Shown here: one piece after another, positions 12,901-26,100 of the stretch
Position numbering within the stretch: the stretch's first letter is position 1
Layout of the letters: each line of letters begins with the position of its first letter
Assembly (NCBI RefSeq): GCF_051020975.1
Contig: NW_027478161.1
Location: 25,890,001 to 25,954,000 of the forward strand
From: Osmia lignaria lignaria
Taxonomy: Eukaryota > Arthropoda > Insecta > Hymenoptera > Megachilidae
DNA: 64,000 nucleotides
Reading direction: 5' to 3'
Notes under the pieces: model-generated
What the model saw: only the letters and a program-made list of their open reading frames with translations
Told to the model about the DNA's origin: nothing
Databases searched by the model: none
Made by a program: the position numbers and the translations under genes

Positions 12901-13199
12901 AAGTTTTCTACTTTTTATGTTCCAGGATATTTTTTGTTCAGATGCGTAGTTCTCGAGATATATCAAGATATTTAAAAGTTCCGAAGCTGCACCAACATAA
13001 TAGAGATACAGAAACACCGTGGCCCCTTTCTTTGAGATAACTCTGCACTAGTGCGAGCCGCAAATGCCACTTCCAGCTCAGCTGTGCAGAAGAAGAACAA
13101 CAAGAAGAAGAAATATCTCGAAATATGTCCGTTAGGCCCCTTCCCTTGAGATAAATGTGCAAATATCTCGGAAACGAAGCGAGCTATGGCAAAATGTTG
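9981..13199 (+). repeat. 10-monomer higher-order repeat unit (3,219 bp), copy 1
   Basis: Ten monomers, one base short of 3,220 because the fourth lost a C in CCCTTCCTTGAG near 11533. Markers in order include TATATTCTATGATATTATTT (near 10341), TCTCGATATATG (near 10866), TACGTTCTGTG (near 10985), GTAGATCTCGAG (near 11338), AGATAATTAAAAG (near 11680), GCCCTATTGCGAG (near 12079), GAACAACGAGAAG (near 12451), and then the four-monomer cassette. Copy 2 at 13200 repeats these in the same order. The monomer at 12234 is a hybrid compared with copy 2. Confidence 0.9.
12234..12555 (+). repeat. Hybrid monomer at an in-register exchange (10-mer unit)
   Basis: The left part, with GTGGAGAATTAAGTTTGC and GATGCGTAGTTCTCGAG, matches 15453-15774 of copy 2. 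The right part, with GCGATCTGCAAATG and GAACAACGAGAAG, matches the next monomer 15775-16096. Copy 2 holds both monomers complete. The switch lies between about 12323 and 12412 and conserves the 322-bp length. Confidence 0.8.
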
Positions 13200-16100
13200 A
13201 GAGACCTTTTTTGTAGAGAATTAAGTTTCCTACTATTTATGTTCTATGATATTTTTTGATCAGATGCGTAGTTCTCGAGATATATCAAGATATTTAAAAG
13301 TTCCGAAGCCGCACCAACATAATAGAGATACAGAAACACCGTGGCCCCTTTCTTTGAGATAACTCTGCACTATTGCGAGCTACAAATGCCACTTCCAGCT
13401 TCGCTGTGCAGAAGAAGAACAACAAGAAGAAGAAATATCTCGAAATATGTCCGTGAGGCCCCTTCCCTTGAGATATATCTGCACATATCTCGGAAACGAA
13501 GCGAGCTATGGCAAAATGTTAAGAGACCTTTTTTGTAGAGAATTAAGTTACCTACTTTTTATATTCTATGATATTATTTGATCAGATGCGTAGTTCTCGA
13601 GATATATCAAGATATTTAAAAGTTCCGAAGCCGCACCAACATAATAGAGATACAGAAACACCGTGGCCCCTTTCTTTGAGATAACTCTGCACTATTGCGA
13701 GCTGCAAATGCCACTTCCAGCTTAGCTGTGCAGAAGAAGAACAACAAGAAGAAGAAATATCTCGAAATATGTCCGTCAGACCCCTTCCCTTGAGATAAAT
13801 CTGCAAATATCTCGGAAACGAAGCGAGCTATGGCAAAATGTTAAGAGACCTTTTTTGTAGAGAATTATGTTTCCTACAATTTACGTTCTATGATATTTTT
13901 TGATCAGAAGCGTAGTTTTCGAGATATATCGAGATATTTAAAAGTTCCGAAGCCGCACCAACATAATAGAGATACAGAAACACCGTGGCCCCTTTCTTTG
14001 AGATAACTCTGCACTATTGCGACCTGCAAATGCCACTTCCAGCTTAGCTGTGCAGAAGAAGAACAACAAGAAGAAGAAATATCTCGATATATGTCCGTCA
14101 GGCCCCTTCCCTTGAGATAAATCTGCAAATATCTCGGAAACGAAGCGAGCTATGGCAAAATGTTAAGAGACTTTATTTGTAGAGAATTATGTTTCCTACA
14201 ATTTACGTTCTGTGATATTTTTTGATCAGAAGCGTAGTTTTCGAGATATATCGAGATATTTAAAAGTTCCGAAGCCGCACCAACATAATAGAGATACAGA
14301 AACACCGTGGCCCCTTTCTTTGAGATAACTCTGCACTATTGCGACCTGCAAATGCCACTTCCAGCTTAGCTGTGCAGAAGAAGAACAACAAGAAGAAGAA
14401 ATATCTCGAAATATGTCCGTCAGGCCCCTTCCCTTGAGATAAATCTGCAAATATCTCGGAAACGAAGCGAGCTATGGCAAAATGTTAAGAGACCTTTTTT
14501 GTAGAGAATTAAGTTTCCTACTTTTTATGTTCTATGATATTTTTTGATCAGATGCGTAGATCTCGAGATATATCAAGATATTTAAAAGTTCCGAAGCCGC
14601 ACCAACATAATAGAGATACAGAAACACCGTGGCCCCATTCTTTGAGATAACTCTGCACTATTGCGAGCTGCAAATGCCACTTCCAGCTTCGCTGTGCAGA
14701 AGAAGAACAACAAGAAGAAGAAATATCTCGAAATATGTCCGTCAGGCCCCTTCCTTGAGATAAATCTGCAAATATCTCGGAAACGAAGCGAGCTATGGCA
14801 AAGTGTTAAGAGACCTTTTTTGTAGAGAATTAAGTTTCCTACTTTTTATGTTCTATGATATTTTTTGATCAGATGCGTAGTTCTCGAGATATATCAAGAT
14901 AATTAAAAGTTCCGAAGCCGCACCAACATAATAGAGATACAGAAACACCGTGGCCCCTTTCTTTGAGATAACTCTGCACTATTGCGAGCTGGAAATGCCA
15001 CTTCCAGTTTAGCTGTGCAGAAGGAGAACAACAAGAAGAAGAAATATCTCGAAACATGTCCGTCAGGCCCCTTTCCTTGAGATAAATCTGCAAATATCTC
15101 GGAAACGAAGCGAGCTATGGCAAAATATTAAGAGACTTTATTTGTAGAGAATTATGTTTCCTAAAATTTATGTTCTATGATATTTTTTGATCAGAAGCGT
15201 AGTTTTCGAGATATATCGAGATATTTAAAAGTTCCGAAGCCGCACCAACATAATAAAGATACAGAAACACCGTGGCCCCTTTCTTTGAGATAACTCTGCC
15301 CTATTGCGAGCTGGAAATGCCACTTCCAGTTTAGCTGTGCAGAAGAAGAACAACAAAAAGAAGAAATATCTCGAAACATGTCCGTCAGGCCCCTTCCCTT
15401 GAGATAAATCTGCAAATATCTCGGCAACGAAGCGAGCTATGGCAAAATGTTAAGAGACCTTTTTTGTGGAGAATTAAGTTTGCTACTTTTTATGTTCTAT
15501 GATATTTTTTGATCAGATGCGTAGTTCTCGAGATATATCAAGATATTTAAAAGTTCCGAAGCCGCACCAACATAATAGAGATACAGAAACACCGTGGCCC
15601 CTTTCTTTGAGATAACTCTGCACTAGTGCGAGCCGCAAATGCCACTTCCAGCTTAGCTGTGCAGAAGAAGAACAACAAGAAGAAGAAATATCTCGAAATA
15701 TGTCCGTCAGACCCCTTCCCTTGAGATAAATCTGCAAATATCTCGGAAACGAAGCGAGCTATGGCAAAATGTTAAGAGACCTTTTTTGTAGAGAATTATG
15801 TTTCCTACAATTTACGATCTATGATATTTTTTGATCAGAAGCGTAGTTTTCGAGATATATCGAGATATTTAAAAGTTCCGAAGCCGCACCAACATAATAG
15901 AGATACAGAAACACCGTGGCCCCTTTCTTTGAGATAACTCTGCACTATTGCGATCTGCAAATGCCACTTCCAGCTTAGCTGTGCAGAAGAAGAACAACGA
16001 GAAGAAGAAATATCTCGAAATATGTCCGTCAGGCCCCTTCCCTTGAGATAAATCTGCAAATATCTCGGAAACGAAGCGAGCTATGGCGAAATGTTGAGAG

Positions 16101-16740
16101 ACCTTTTTTGTAGAGAATTATGTTTCCTACAATTTATGTTCTATGATATTTTTTGATCAGATTCGTAGTTCTCGAGATATATCAAGATATTTAAAAGATC
16201 CGAAGCCGCACCAACATAATAGAGATACAGAAACACCGTGGCCCCATTCTTTGAGATAACTCTGCACTATTGCGAGCTGCAAATGCCACTTCCAGGTTAG
16301 CTGTGCAGAAGAAGAACAACAAGAAGAAGAAATATCTCGAAATATGTCCGTCAGGCCCCTTCCCTTGAGATAAATCTGCAAATATCTCGGAAACGAAGCG
16401 GGCTATGGCAAAATGTTAAGAGACCTTTTTTGTAGAGAATTAAGTTTTCTACTTTTTATGTTCCAGGATATTTTTTGTTCAGATGCGTAGTTCTCGAGAT
16501 ATATCAAGATATTTAAAAGTTCCGAAGCTGCACCAACATAATAGAGATACAGAAACACCGTGGCCCCTTTCTTTGAGATAACTCTGCACTAGTGCGAGCC
16601 GCAAATGCCACTTCCAGCTCAGCTGTGCAGAAGAAGAACAACAAGAAGAAGAAATATCTCGAAATATGTCCGTTAGGCCCCTTCCCTTGAGATAAATGTG
16701 CAAATATCTCGGAAACGAAGCGAGCTATGGCAAAATGTTG
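13200..16740 (+). repeat. 11-monomer higher-order repeat unit (3,541 bp), copy 2
   Basis: This copy has the marker order of copy 1 plus exactly one more monomer (15453-15774). It also inherits the single-C loss near 14754, which is therefore an inherited mutation rather than a read error. The extra monomer sits where copy 1 has one hybrid. Private changes such as CGTGAGGCCCC (near 13453) and TATATCTGCACAT (near 13475) show some later divergence. Confidence 0.9.
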
Positions 16741-17706
16741 AGAGACCTTTTTTGTAGAGAATTAAGTTTCCTACTATTTATGTTCTATGATATTTTTTGA
16801 TCAGATGCGTAGTTCTCGAGATATATCAAGATATTTAAAAGTTCCGAAGCCGCACCAACATAATAGAGATACAGAAACACCGTGGCCCCTTTCTTTGAGA
16901 TAACTCTGCACTATTGCGAGCTACAAATGCCACTTCCAGCTTCGCTGTGCAGAAGAAGAACAACAAGAAGAAGAAATATCTCGAAATATGTCCGTCAGGC
17001 CCCTTCCCTTGAGATAAATCTGCACATATCTCGGAAACGAAGCGAGCTATGGCAAAATGTTAAGAGACCTTTTTTGTAGAGAATTAAGTTACCTACTTTT
17101 TATATTCTATGATATTATTTGATCAGATGCGTAGTTCTCGAGATATATCAAGATATTTAAAAGTTCCGAAGCCGCACCAACATAATAGAGATACAGAAAC
17201 ACCGTGGCCCCTTTCTTTGAGATAACTCTGCACTATTGCGAGCTGCAAATGCCACTTCCAGCTTAGCTGTGCAGAAGAAGAACAACAAGAAGAAGAAATA
17301 TCTCGAAATATGTCCGTCAGACCCCTTCCCTTGAGATAAATCTGCAAATATCTCGGAAACGAAGCGAGCTATGGCAAAATGTTAAGAGACCTTTTTTGTA
17401 GAGAATTATGTTTCCTACAATTTACGTTCTATGATATTTTTTGATCAGAAGCGTAGTTTTCGAGATATATCGAGATATTTGAAAGTTCCGAAGCCGCACC
17501 AACATAATAGAGATACAGAAACACCGTGGCCCCTTTCTTTGAGATAACTCTGCACTATTGCGACCTGCAAATGCCACTTCCAGCTTAGCTGTGCAGAAGA
17601 AGAACAACAAGAAGAAGAAATATCTCGATATATGTCCGTCAGGCCCCTTCCCTTGAGATAAATCTGCAAATATCTCGGAAACGAAGCGAGCTATGGCAAA
17701 ATGTTG
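16741..17706 (+). repeat. Partial third copy (three monomers) of the 10/11-mer unit
   Basis: Monomers at 16741, 17063 and 17385 repeat the start of the HOR unit: TAC variant with TTCGC, TATATTCTATGATATTATTT, and the TCTCGATATATG variant. After 17706 the order switches abruptly to the pentamer block. Three quarters of the unit is therefore missing here, and the switch marks a recombination boundary. Confidence 0.85.
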
Positions 17707-20700
17707 AGAGACGTTTTTTGTAGAGAATTATGTTTCCTACAGTCTATGTTCTATGATATTTTTTGATCAGATGCGTAGTTCTCGAGATATATCAAGATAT
17801 TTAAAAGTTCCGAAGCCGCACCAACATAATAGAGATACAGAAACACCGTGGCCCCATTCTTTGAGATAACTCTGCACTATTGCGAGCTGGAAATGCCACT
17901 TCCAGTTTAGCTGTGCAGAAGAAGAACAACAAGAAGAAGAAATATCTCGAAATATGTCCGTCAGGCCCATTCCCTTGAGATAAATCTGCATATATCTCGG
18001 AAACGAAGCGAGCTATGGCAAAATGTTGAGAGACCTTTTTTGTAGAGAATTAAGTTTTCTACTTTTTATGTTCTATGATATTTTTTGATCAGATGCGTAG
18101 TTCTCGAGATATATCAAGATATTTAAAAGATCCGAAGCCGCACCAACATAATAGAGATACAGAAACACCGTGGCCCCATTCTTTGAGATAACTCTGCACT
18201 ATTGCGAGCTGCAAATGCCACTTCCAGGTTAGCTGTGCAGAAGAAGAACAACAAGAAGAAGAAATATCTCGAAATATGTCCGTCAGGCCCCTTCCCTTGA
18301 GATAAATCTGCAAATATCTCGGAAACGAAGCGGGCTATGGCAAAATGTTAAGAGACCTTTTTTGTAGAGAATTAAGTTTTCTACTTTTTATGTTCCAGGA
18401 TATTTTTTGTTCAGATGCGTAGTTCTCGAGATATATCAAGATATTTAAAAGTTCCGAAGCTGCACCAACATAATAGAGATACAGAAACACCGTGGCCCCT
18501 TTCTTTGAGATAACTCTGCACTAGTGCGAGCCGCAAATGCCACTTCCAGCTCAGCTGTGCAGAAGAAGAACAACAAGAAGAAGAAATATCTCGAAATATG
18601 TCCGTTAGGCCCCTTCCCTTGAGATAAATGTGCAAATATCTCGGAAACGAAGCGAGCTATGGCAAAATGTTGAGAGACCTTTTTTGTAGAGAATTAAGTT
18701 TCCTACTATTTATGTTCTATGATATTTTTTGATCAGATGCGTAGTTCTCGAGATATATCAAGATATTTAAAAGTTCCGAAGCCGCACCAACATAATAGAG
18801 ATACAGAAACACCGTGGCCCCTTTCTTTGAGATAACTCTGCACTATTGCGAGCTACAAATGCCACTTCCAGCTTCGCTGTGCAGAAGAAGAACAACAAGA
18901 AGAAGAAATATCTCGAAATATGTCCGTCAGGCCCCTTCCCTTGAGATAAATCTGCACATATCTCGGAAACGAAGCGAGCTATGGCAAAATGTTAAGAGAC
19001 CTTTTTTGTAGAGAATTAAGTTACCTACTTTTTATGTTCTATGATATTATTTGATCAGATGCGTAGTTCTCGAGATATATCAAGATATTTAAAAGTTCCG
19101 AAGCCGCACCAACATAATAGAGATACAGAAACACCGTGGCCCCTTTCTTTGAGATAACTCTGCACTATTGCGAGCTGCAAATGCCACTTCCAGCTTAGCT
19201 GTGCAGAAGGAGAACAACAAGAAGAAGAAATATCTCGGAATATGTCCGTCAGACCCCTTCCCTTGAGATAAATCTGCAAATATCTCGGAAACGAAGCGAG
19301 CTATGGCAAAATGTTAAGAGACCTTTTTTGTAGAGAATTATGTTTCCTACAGTTTATGTTCTATGATATTTTTTGATCAGATGCGTAGTTCTCGAGATAT
19401 ATCAAGATATTTAAAAGTTCCGAAGCCGCACCAACATAATAGAGATACAGAAACACCGTGGCCCCATTCTTTGAGATAACTCTGCACTATTGCGAGCTGG
19501 AAATGCCACTTCCAGTTTAGCTGTGCAGAAGAAGAACAACAAGAAGAAGAAATATCTCGAAATATGTCCGTCAGGCCCATTCCCTTGAGATAAATCTGCA
19601 TATATCTCGGAAACGAAGCGAGCTATGGCAAAATGTTGAGAGACCTTTTTTGTAGAGAATTAAGTTTTCTACTTTTTATGTTCTATGATATTTTTTGATC
19701 AGATGCGTAGTTCTCGAGATATATCAAGATATTTAAAAGATCCGAAGCCGCACCAACATAATAGAGATACAGAAACACCGTGGCCCCATTCTTTGAGATA
19801 ACTCTGCACTATTGCGAGCTGCAAATGCCACTTCCAGGTTAGCTGTGCAGAAGAAGAACAACAAGAAGAAGAAATATCTCGAAATATGTCCGTCAGGCCC
19901 CTTCCCTTGAGATAAATCTGCAAATATCTCGGAAACGAAGCGGGCTATGGCAAAATGTTAAGAGACCTTTTTTGTAGAGAATTAAGTTTTCTACTTTTTA
20001 TGTTCCAGGATATTTTTTGTTCAGATGCGTAGTTCTCGAGATATATCAAGATATTTAAAAGTTCCGAAGCTGCACCAACATAATAGAGATACAGAAACAC
20101 CGTGGCCCCTTTCTTTGAGATAACTCTGCACTAGTGCGAGCCGCAAATGCCACTTCCAGCTCAGCTGTGCAGAAGAAGAACAACAAGAAGAAGAAATATC
20201 TCGAAATATGTCCGTTAGGCCCCTTCCCTTGAGATAAATGTGCAAATATCTCGGAAACGAAGCGAGCTATGGCAAAATGTTGAGAGACCTTTTTTGTAGA
20301 GAATTAAGTTTCCTACTATTTATGCTCTATGATATTTTTTGATCAGATGCGTAGTTCTCGAGATATATCAAGATATTTAAAAGTTCCGAAGCCGCACCAA
20401 CATAATAGAGATACAGAAACACCGTGGCCCCTTTCTTTGAGATAACTCTGCACTATTGCGAGCTACAAATGCCACTTCCAGCTTCGCTGTGCAGAAGAAG
20501 AACAACAAGAAGAAGAAATATCTCGAAATATGTCCGTCAGGCCCCTTCCCTTGAGATAAATCTGCACATATCTCGGAAACGAAGCGAGCTATGGCAAAAT
20601 GTTAAGAGACCTTTTTTGTAGAGAATTAAGTTACCTACTTTTTATGTTCTCTGATATTATTTGATCAGATGCGTAGTTCTCGAGATATATCAAGATATTT

Positions 20701-20926
20701 AAAAGTTCCGAAGCCGCACCAACATAATAGAGATACAGAAACACCGTGGCCCCTTTCTTTGAGATAACTCTGCACTATTGCGAGCTGCAAATGCCACTTC
20801 CAGCTTAGCTGTGCAGAAGAAGAACAACAAGAAGAAGAAATATCTCGAAATATGTCCGTCAGACCCCTTCCATTGAGATAAATCTGCAAATATCTCGGAA
20901 ACGAAGCGAGCTATGGCAAAATGTTA
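17707..20926 (+). repeat. Pentameric higher-order repeat, 1,610 bp x 2
   Basis: Copies 17707-19316 and 19317-20926 share monomer order. Each has one monomer with GCCCATTCCCTTGAG and TCTGCATATATC (near 17967 and 19577) followed by the four-monomer cassette. The pentamer is thus a shortened relative of the preceding 10/11-mer unit that keeps only the cassette plus one monomer. Minor differences, such as GACGTTTTTT with AGTCTATG in copy 1 only, show the two are not identical. Confidence 0.9.
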
Positions 20927-21248
20927 AGAGACCTTTTTTGTAGAGAATTATGTTTCCTACAATTTACGTTCTATGATATTTTTTGATCAGAAGCGTAGTT
21001 CTCGAGATATATCGAGATATTTAAAAGTTCCGAAGCCGCACCAACATAATAAAGATACAGAAACACCGTGGCCCCTTTCTTTGAGATAACTCTGCCTTAT
21101 TGCGAGCTGGAAATGCCACTTCCAGTTTAGCTGTGCAGAAGAAGAACAACAAGAAGAAGAAATATCTCGAAATATGTCCGTCAGGCCCCTTCCCTTGAGA
21201 TAAATCTGCAAATATCTCGGAAACGAAGCGAGCTATGGCAAAATGTTA
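20927..21248 (+). repeat. Single transitional monomer
   Basis: Monomer with AATTTACGTTC, GAAGCGTAGTTCTCGAG (an A/T mosaic) and CTGCCTTATTGC. It separates the pentamer region from the trimer region and matches neither neighbour closely. Confidence 0.75.
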
Positions 21249-23180
21249 AGAGACCTTTTTTGTAGAGAATTAAGTTTCCTACTTTTTATGTTCTATGATA
21301 CTTTTTGATCAGATGCGTAGTTCTCGAGATATATCAAGACATTTAAAAGTTCCGAAGCCGCACCAACATAATAGAGATACAGAAACACCGTGGCCCCTTT
21401 CTTTGAGATAACTCTGCACTATTGCGAGCTGCAAATGCCACTTCCAGCTTAGCTGTGCAGAGGAAGAACAACAAGAAGAAGAAGTATCTCGAAATATGTC
21501 CGTCAGGCCCGTTCCTTTGAGCTGAATCTGCAAATATCTCGGAAACGAAGCGAGCTATGGCAAAATGTTAAGATACGTTTTTTGTAGAGAATTATGTTTC
21601 CTACAATTTATGTTCTATGATATTTTTTGATCAGAAGCGTAGTTTTCGAGATATATCGAGATATTTAAAAGTTCCGAAGCCGCACCAACATAATAGAGAT
21701 ACAGAAACACCGTGGCCCCTTTCTTTGAGATAACTCTGCACTAGTGAGAGCCGCAAATGCCACTTCCAGCTTAGCTGTGCAGAAGAAGAACAACAAGAAG
21801 AAGAAATATCTCGAAATATGTCCGTCAGGCCCCTTCCCTTGAGATAAATCTGCAAATATCTCGGAAACGAAGCGAGCTATGGCAAAATGTTAAGAGACCT
21901 TTTTTGTAGAGAATTATGTTTCCTACAATTTATGTTCTATGATATTTTTTGATCAGAAGCGTAGTTTTCGAGATATATCGAGATATTTAAAAGTTCCGAA
22001 GCCGCACCAACATAATAGAGATACAGAAACACCGTGGCCCCTTTCTTTGAGATAACTCTACACTATTGCGACCTGCAAATGCCACTTCCAGCTCAGCTGT
22101 GCAGAAGAAGAACAACAAGAAGAAGAAATATCTCGAAATATGTCCGTCAGGCCCCTTCCCTTGAGATAAATCTGCAAATATCTCGGAAACGAAGCGAGCT
22201 ATGGCAAAATGTTAAGAGACCTTTTTTGTAGAGAATTAAGTTTCCTACTTTTTATGTTCTATGATATTTTTTGATCAGATGCGTAGTTCTCGAGATATAT
22301 CAAGATATTTAAAAGTTCCGAAGCCGCACCAACATAATAGAGATACAGAAACACCGTGGCCCCTTTCTTTGAGATAACTCTGCACTATTGCGAGCTGCAA
22401 ATGCCACTTCCAGCTTAGCTGTGCAGAGTAAGAACAACAAGAAGAAGAAGTATCTCGAAATATGTCCGTCAGGCCCGTTCCTTTGAGCTGAATCTGCAAA
22501 TATCTCGGAAATGAAGCGAGCTATGGCAAAATGTTAAGATACGTTTTTTGTAGAGAATTATGTTTGCTACAATTTACGTTGTATGATATTTTTTGATCAG
22601 AAGCGTAGTTTTCGAGATATATCGAGATATTTAAAAGTTCCGAAGCCGCACCAACATAATAGAGATACAGAAACACCGTGGCCCCTTTCTTTGAGATAAC
22701 TCTGCACTAGTGCGAGCCGCAAATGCCACTTCCAGCTTAGCTGTGCAGAAGAAGAACAACAAGAAGAAGAAATATCTCGAAATATGTCCGTCAGGCCCCT
22801 TCCCTTGAGATAAATCTGCAAATATCTCGGAAACGAAGCGAGCTATGGCAAAATGTTAAGAGACCTTTTTTGTAGAGAATTATGTTTCCTACAATTTATG
22901 TTCTATGATATTTTTTGATCAGAAGCGTAGTTTTCGAGATATATCGAGATATTTAAAAGTTCCGAAGCCGCACCAACATAATAGAGATACAGAAACACCG
23001 TGGCCCCTTTCTTTGAGATAACTCTGCACTATTGCGACCTGCAAATGCCACTTCCAGCTCAGCTGTGCAGAAGAAGAACAACAAGACGAAGAAATATCTC
23101 GAAATATGTCCGTCAGGCCCCTTCCCTTGAGATAAATCTGCAAATATCTCGGAAACGAAGCGAGCTATGGCAAAATGTTA
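21249..23180 (+). repeat. Trimeric higher-order repeat, 966 bp x 2
   Basis: 21249-22214 and 22215-23180 show the same three-monomer order. The first has GAAGTATCTCG, GCCCGTTCCTTTGAGCTG and a following AGATACGTTTTTTG. The second has the CACTAGTG...GCCGCAAATG variant. The third has GCGACCTGCAAATG with CAGCTCAGCTG. Differences between copies (GAGGAAG against GAGTAAG, GTGAGAG against GTGCGAG) are few. Confidence 0.85.
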
Positions 23181-26100
23181 AGAGACCTTTTTTGTAGAGA
23201 ATTAAGTTTCCTACTTTTTATGTTCTATGATATTTTTTGATCAGATGCGTAGTTCTCGAGATATATCAAGATATTTAAAAGTTCCGAAGCCGCACCAACA
23301 TAATAGAGATACAGAAACACCGTGGCCCCTTTCTTTGAGAAAACTCTGCACTATTGCGAGCTGGAAATGCCACTTCCAGTTTAGCTGTGCAGAAGAAGAA
23401 CAACAAGAAGAAGAAATATCTCGAAATATGTCCGTTAGGCCCCTTCCCTTCAGATAAATCTGCAAATATCTCGGAAACGAAGCGAGCTATGGCAAAATGT
23501 TAAGAGACCTTTTTTGTAGAGAATTAGGTTTCCTACTTTTCATGTTCTATGATATTTTTTGATCAGATGCGTAGTTCTCGAGATATATCAAGATATTTAA
23601 AAGTTCCGAAGCCGCACCAACATAATAGAGATACAGAAACACCGTGGCCCCTTTCTTTGAGATAACTCTGCACTATTGCGAGCTGGAAATGCCACTTCCA
23701 GTTTAGCTGTGCAGAAGAAGAACAACAAGAAGAAGAAATATCTCGAAATATGTCCGTTAGGCCCCTTCCCTTCAGATAAATCTGCAAATATCTCGGAAAC
23801 GAAGCGAGCTATGGCAAAATGTTAAGAGACCTTTTTTGTAGAGAATTAAGTTTCTTACTTTTTATGTTCTATGATATTTTTTGATCAGATGCGTAGTTCT
23901 CGAGATATATCAAGATATTTAAAAGTTCCGAAACCGCACCAACATAATAGAGATACAGAAACACCGTGGCCCCTTTCTTTGAGATAACTCTGCACTATTG
24001 CGAGCTGTAAATGCCACTTCCAGCTTAGCTGTGCAGAAGAAGAACAACAAGAAGAAGAAATATCTCGAAATATGTCCGTCAGGCCCCTTCCCTTGAGATA
24101 TATCTGCAAATATCTCGGAAGCGAAGCGAGCTATGGCAAAATGTTAAGAGACCTTTTTTGTAGAGAATTATGTTTCCTACAATTTATGTTCTATGATATT
24201 TTTTGATCAGAAGCGTAGTTTTCGAGATATATCGAGATAGTTAAAAGTTCCGAAGCCGCACCAACATAATAGAGATACAGAAACACCGTGGCCCCTTTCT
24301 TTGAGATAACTCTGCACTAGTGAGAGCTGCAAATGCCACTTCCAGCTTAGCTGTGCAGAAGAAGAACAACAAGAAGAAGAAATATCTCGAAATATGTCCG
24401 TCAGGCCCCTTCCCTTGACATAAATCTGCAAATATCTCGGAGACGAAGCGAGCTATGGCAAAATGTTACGAGACCTTTTTTGTAGAGAATTATGTTTCCT
24501 ACAATTTATGATCTATGATATTTTTTGATCAGAAGCGTAGTTTTCGAGATATATCGAGATATTTAAAAGTTCCGAAGCCGCACCAACATAATAGAGATAC
24601 AGAAACACCGTGGCCCCTTTCTTTGAGATAACACTGCACTATTGCGACCTGCAAATGCCACTTCCAGCTCAGCTGTGCAGAAGAAGAACAACAAGAAGAA
24701 GAAATATCTCGAAATATGTCCGTCAGGCCCCTTCCCTTGAGATAAATCTGCAAATATCTCGGAAACGAAGCGAGCTATGGCAAAATGTTAAGAGACCTTT
24801 TTTGTAGAGAATTAAGTTTCCTACTTTTTATGTTCTATGATATTTTTTGATCAGATGCGTAGTTCTCGAGATATATCAAGATATTTAAAAGTTCCGAAGC
24901 CGCACCAACATAATAGAGATACAGAAACACCGTGGCCCCTTTCTTTGAGATAACTCTGCACTATTGCGAGCTGGAAATGCCACTTCCAGCTTAGCTGTGC
25001 AGAAGAAGAACAACAAGAAGAAGAAATATCTCGAAATATGTCCGTCAGGCCCCTTCCCTTGAGATAAATCTGCAAATATCTCGGAAACGAAGCGAGCTAT
25101 GGCAAAATGTTAAGAGACCTTTTTTGTAGAGAATTAAGTTTCCTACTTTTTATGTTCTATGATATTTTTTGATCAGAAGCGTAGTTTTCGAGATATATCG
25201 AGATATTTAAAAGTTCCGAAGCCGCACCAACATAATAGAGATACAGAAACACCGTGGCCCCTTTCTTTGAGATAACTCTGCGCTAGTGCGAGCTGCAAAT
25301 GCCACTTCCAGCTTAGCTGTGCAGAAGAAGAACAACAAGAAGAAGAAATATCTCGAAATATGTCCGTCAGGCCCCTTCCCTTGAGATAAATCTGCAAATA
25401 TCTCGGAAACGAAGCGAGCTATGGCAAAATGTTAAGAGACCTTTTTTGTAGAGAATTAAGTTTCCTACTTTTTATGTTCTATGATATTTTTTGATCAGAT
25501 GCGTAGTTCTCGAGATATATCAAGATATTTAAAAGTTCCGAAGCCGCACCAACATAATAGAGATACAGAAACACCGTGGCCCCTTTCTTTGAGATAACTC
25601 TGCACTATTGCGACCTGCAAATGCCACTTCCAGCTCAGCTGTGCAGAAGAAGAACAACAAGAAGAAGAAATATCTCGAAATATGTCCGTCAGGCCCCTTC
25701 CCTTGAGATAAATCTGCAAATATCTCGGAAAGGAAGCGAGCTATGGCAAAATGTTAAGAGACCTTTTTTGTAGAGAATTAAGTTTCCTACTTTTTATGTT
25801 CTATGATATTTTTTGATCAGATGCGTAGTTCTCGAGATATATCAAGATATTTAAAAGTTCCGAAACCGCACCAACATAATAGAGATACAGAAACACCGTG
25901 GCCCCTTTCTTTGAGATAACTCTGCACTATTGCGAGCTGGAAATGCCACTTCCAGTTTAGCTGTGCAGAAGAAGAACAACAAGAAGAAGAAATATCTCGA
26001 AATATGTCCGTCAGGCCCGTTCCTTTGAGCTGAATCTGCAAATATCTCGGAAACGAAGCGAGCTATGGCAAAATGTTAAGATACGTTTTTTGTAGAGAAT

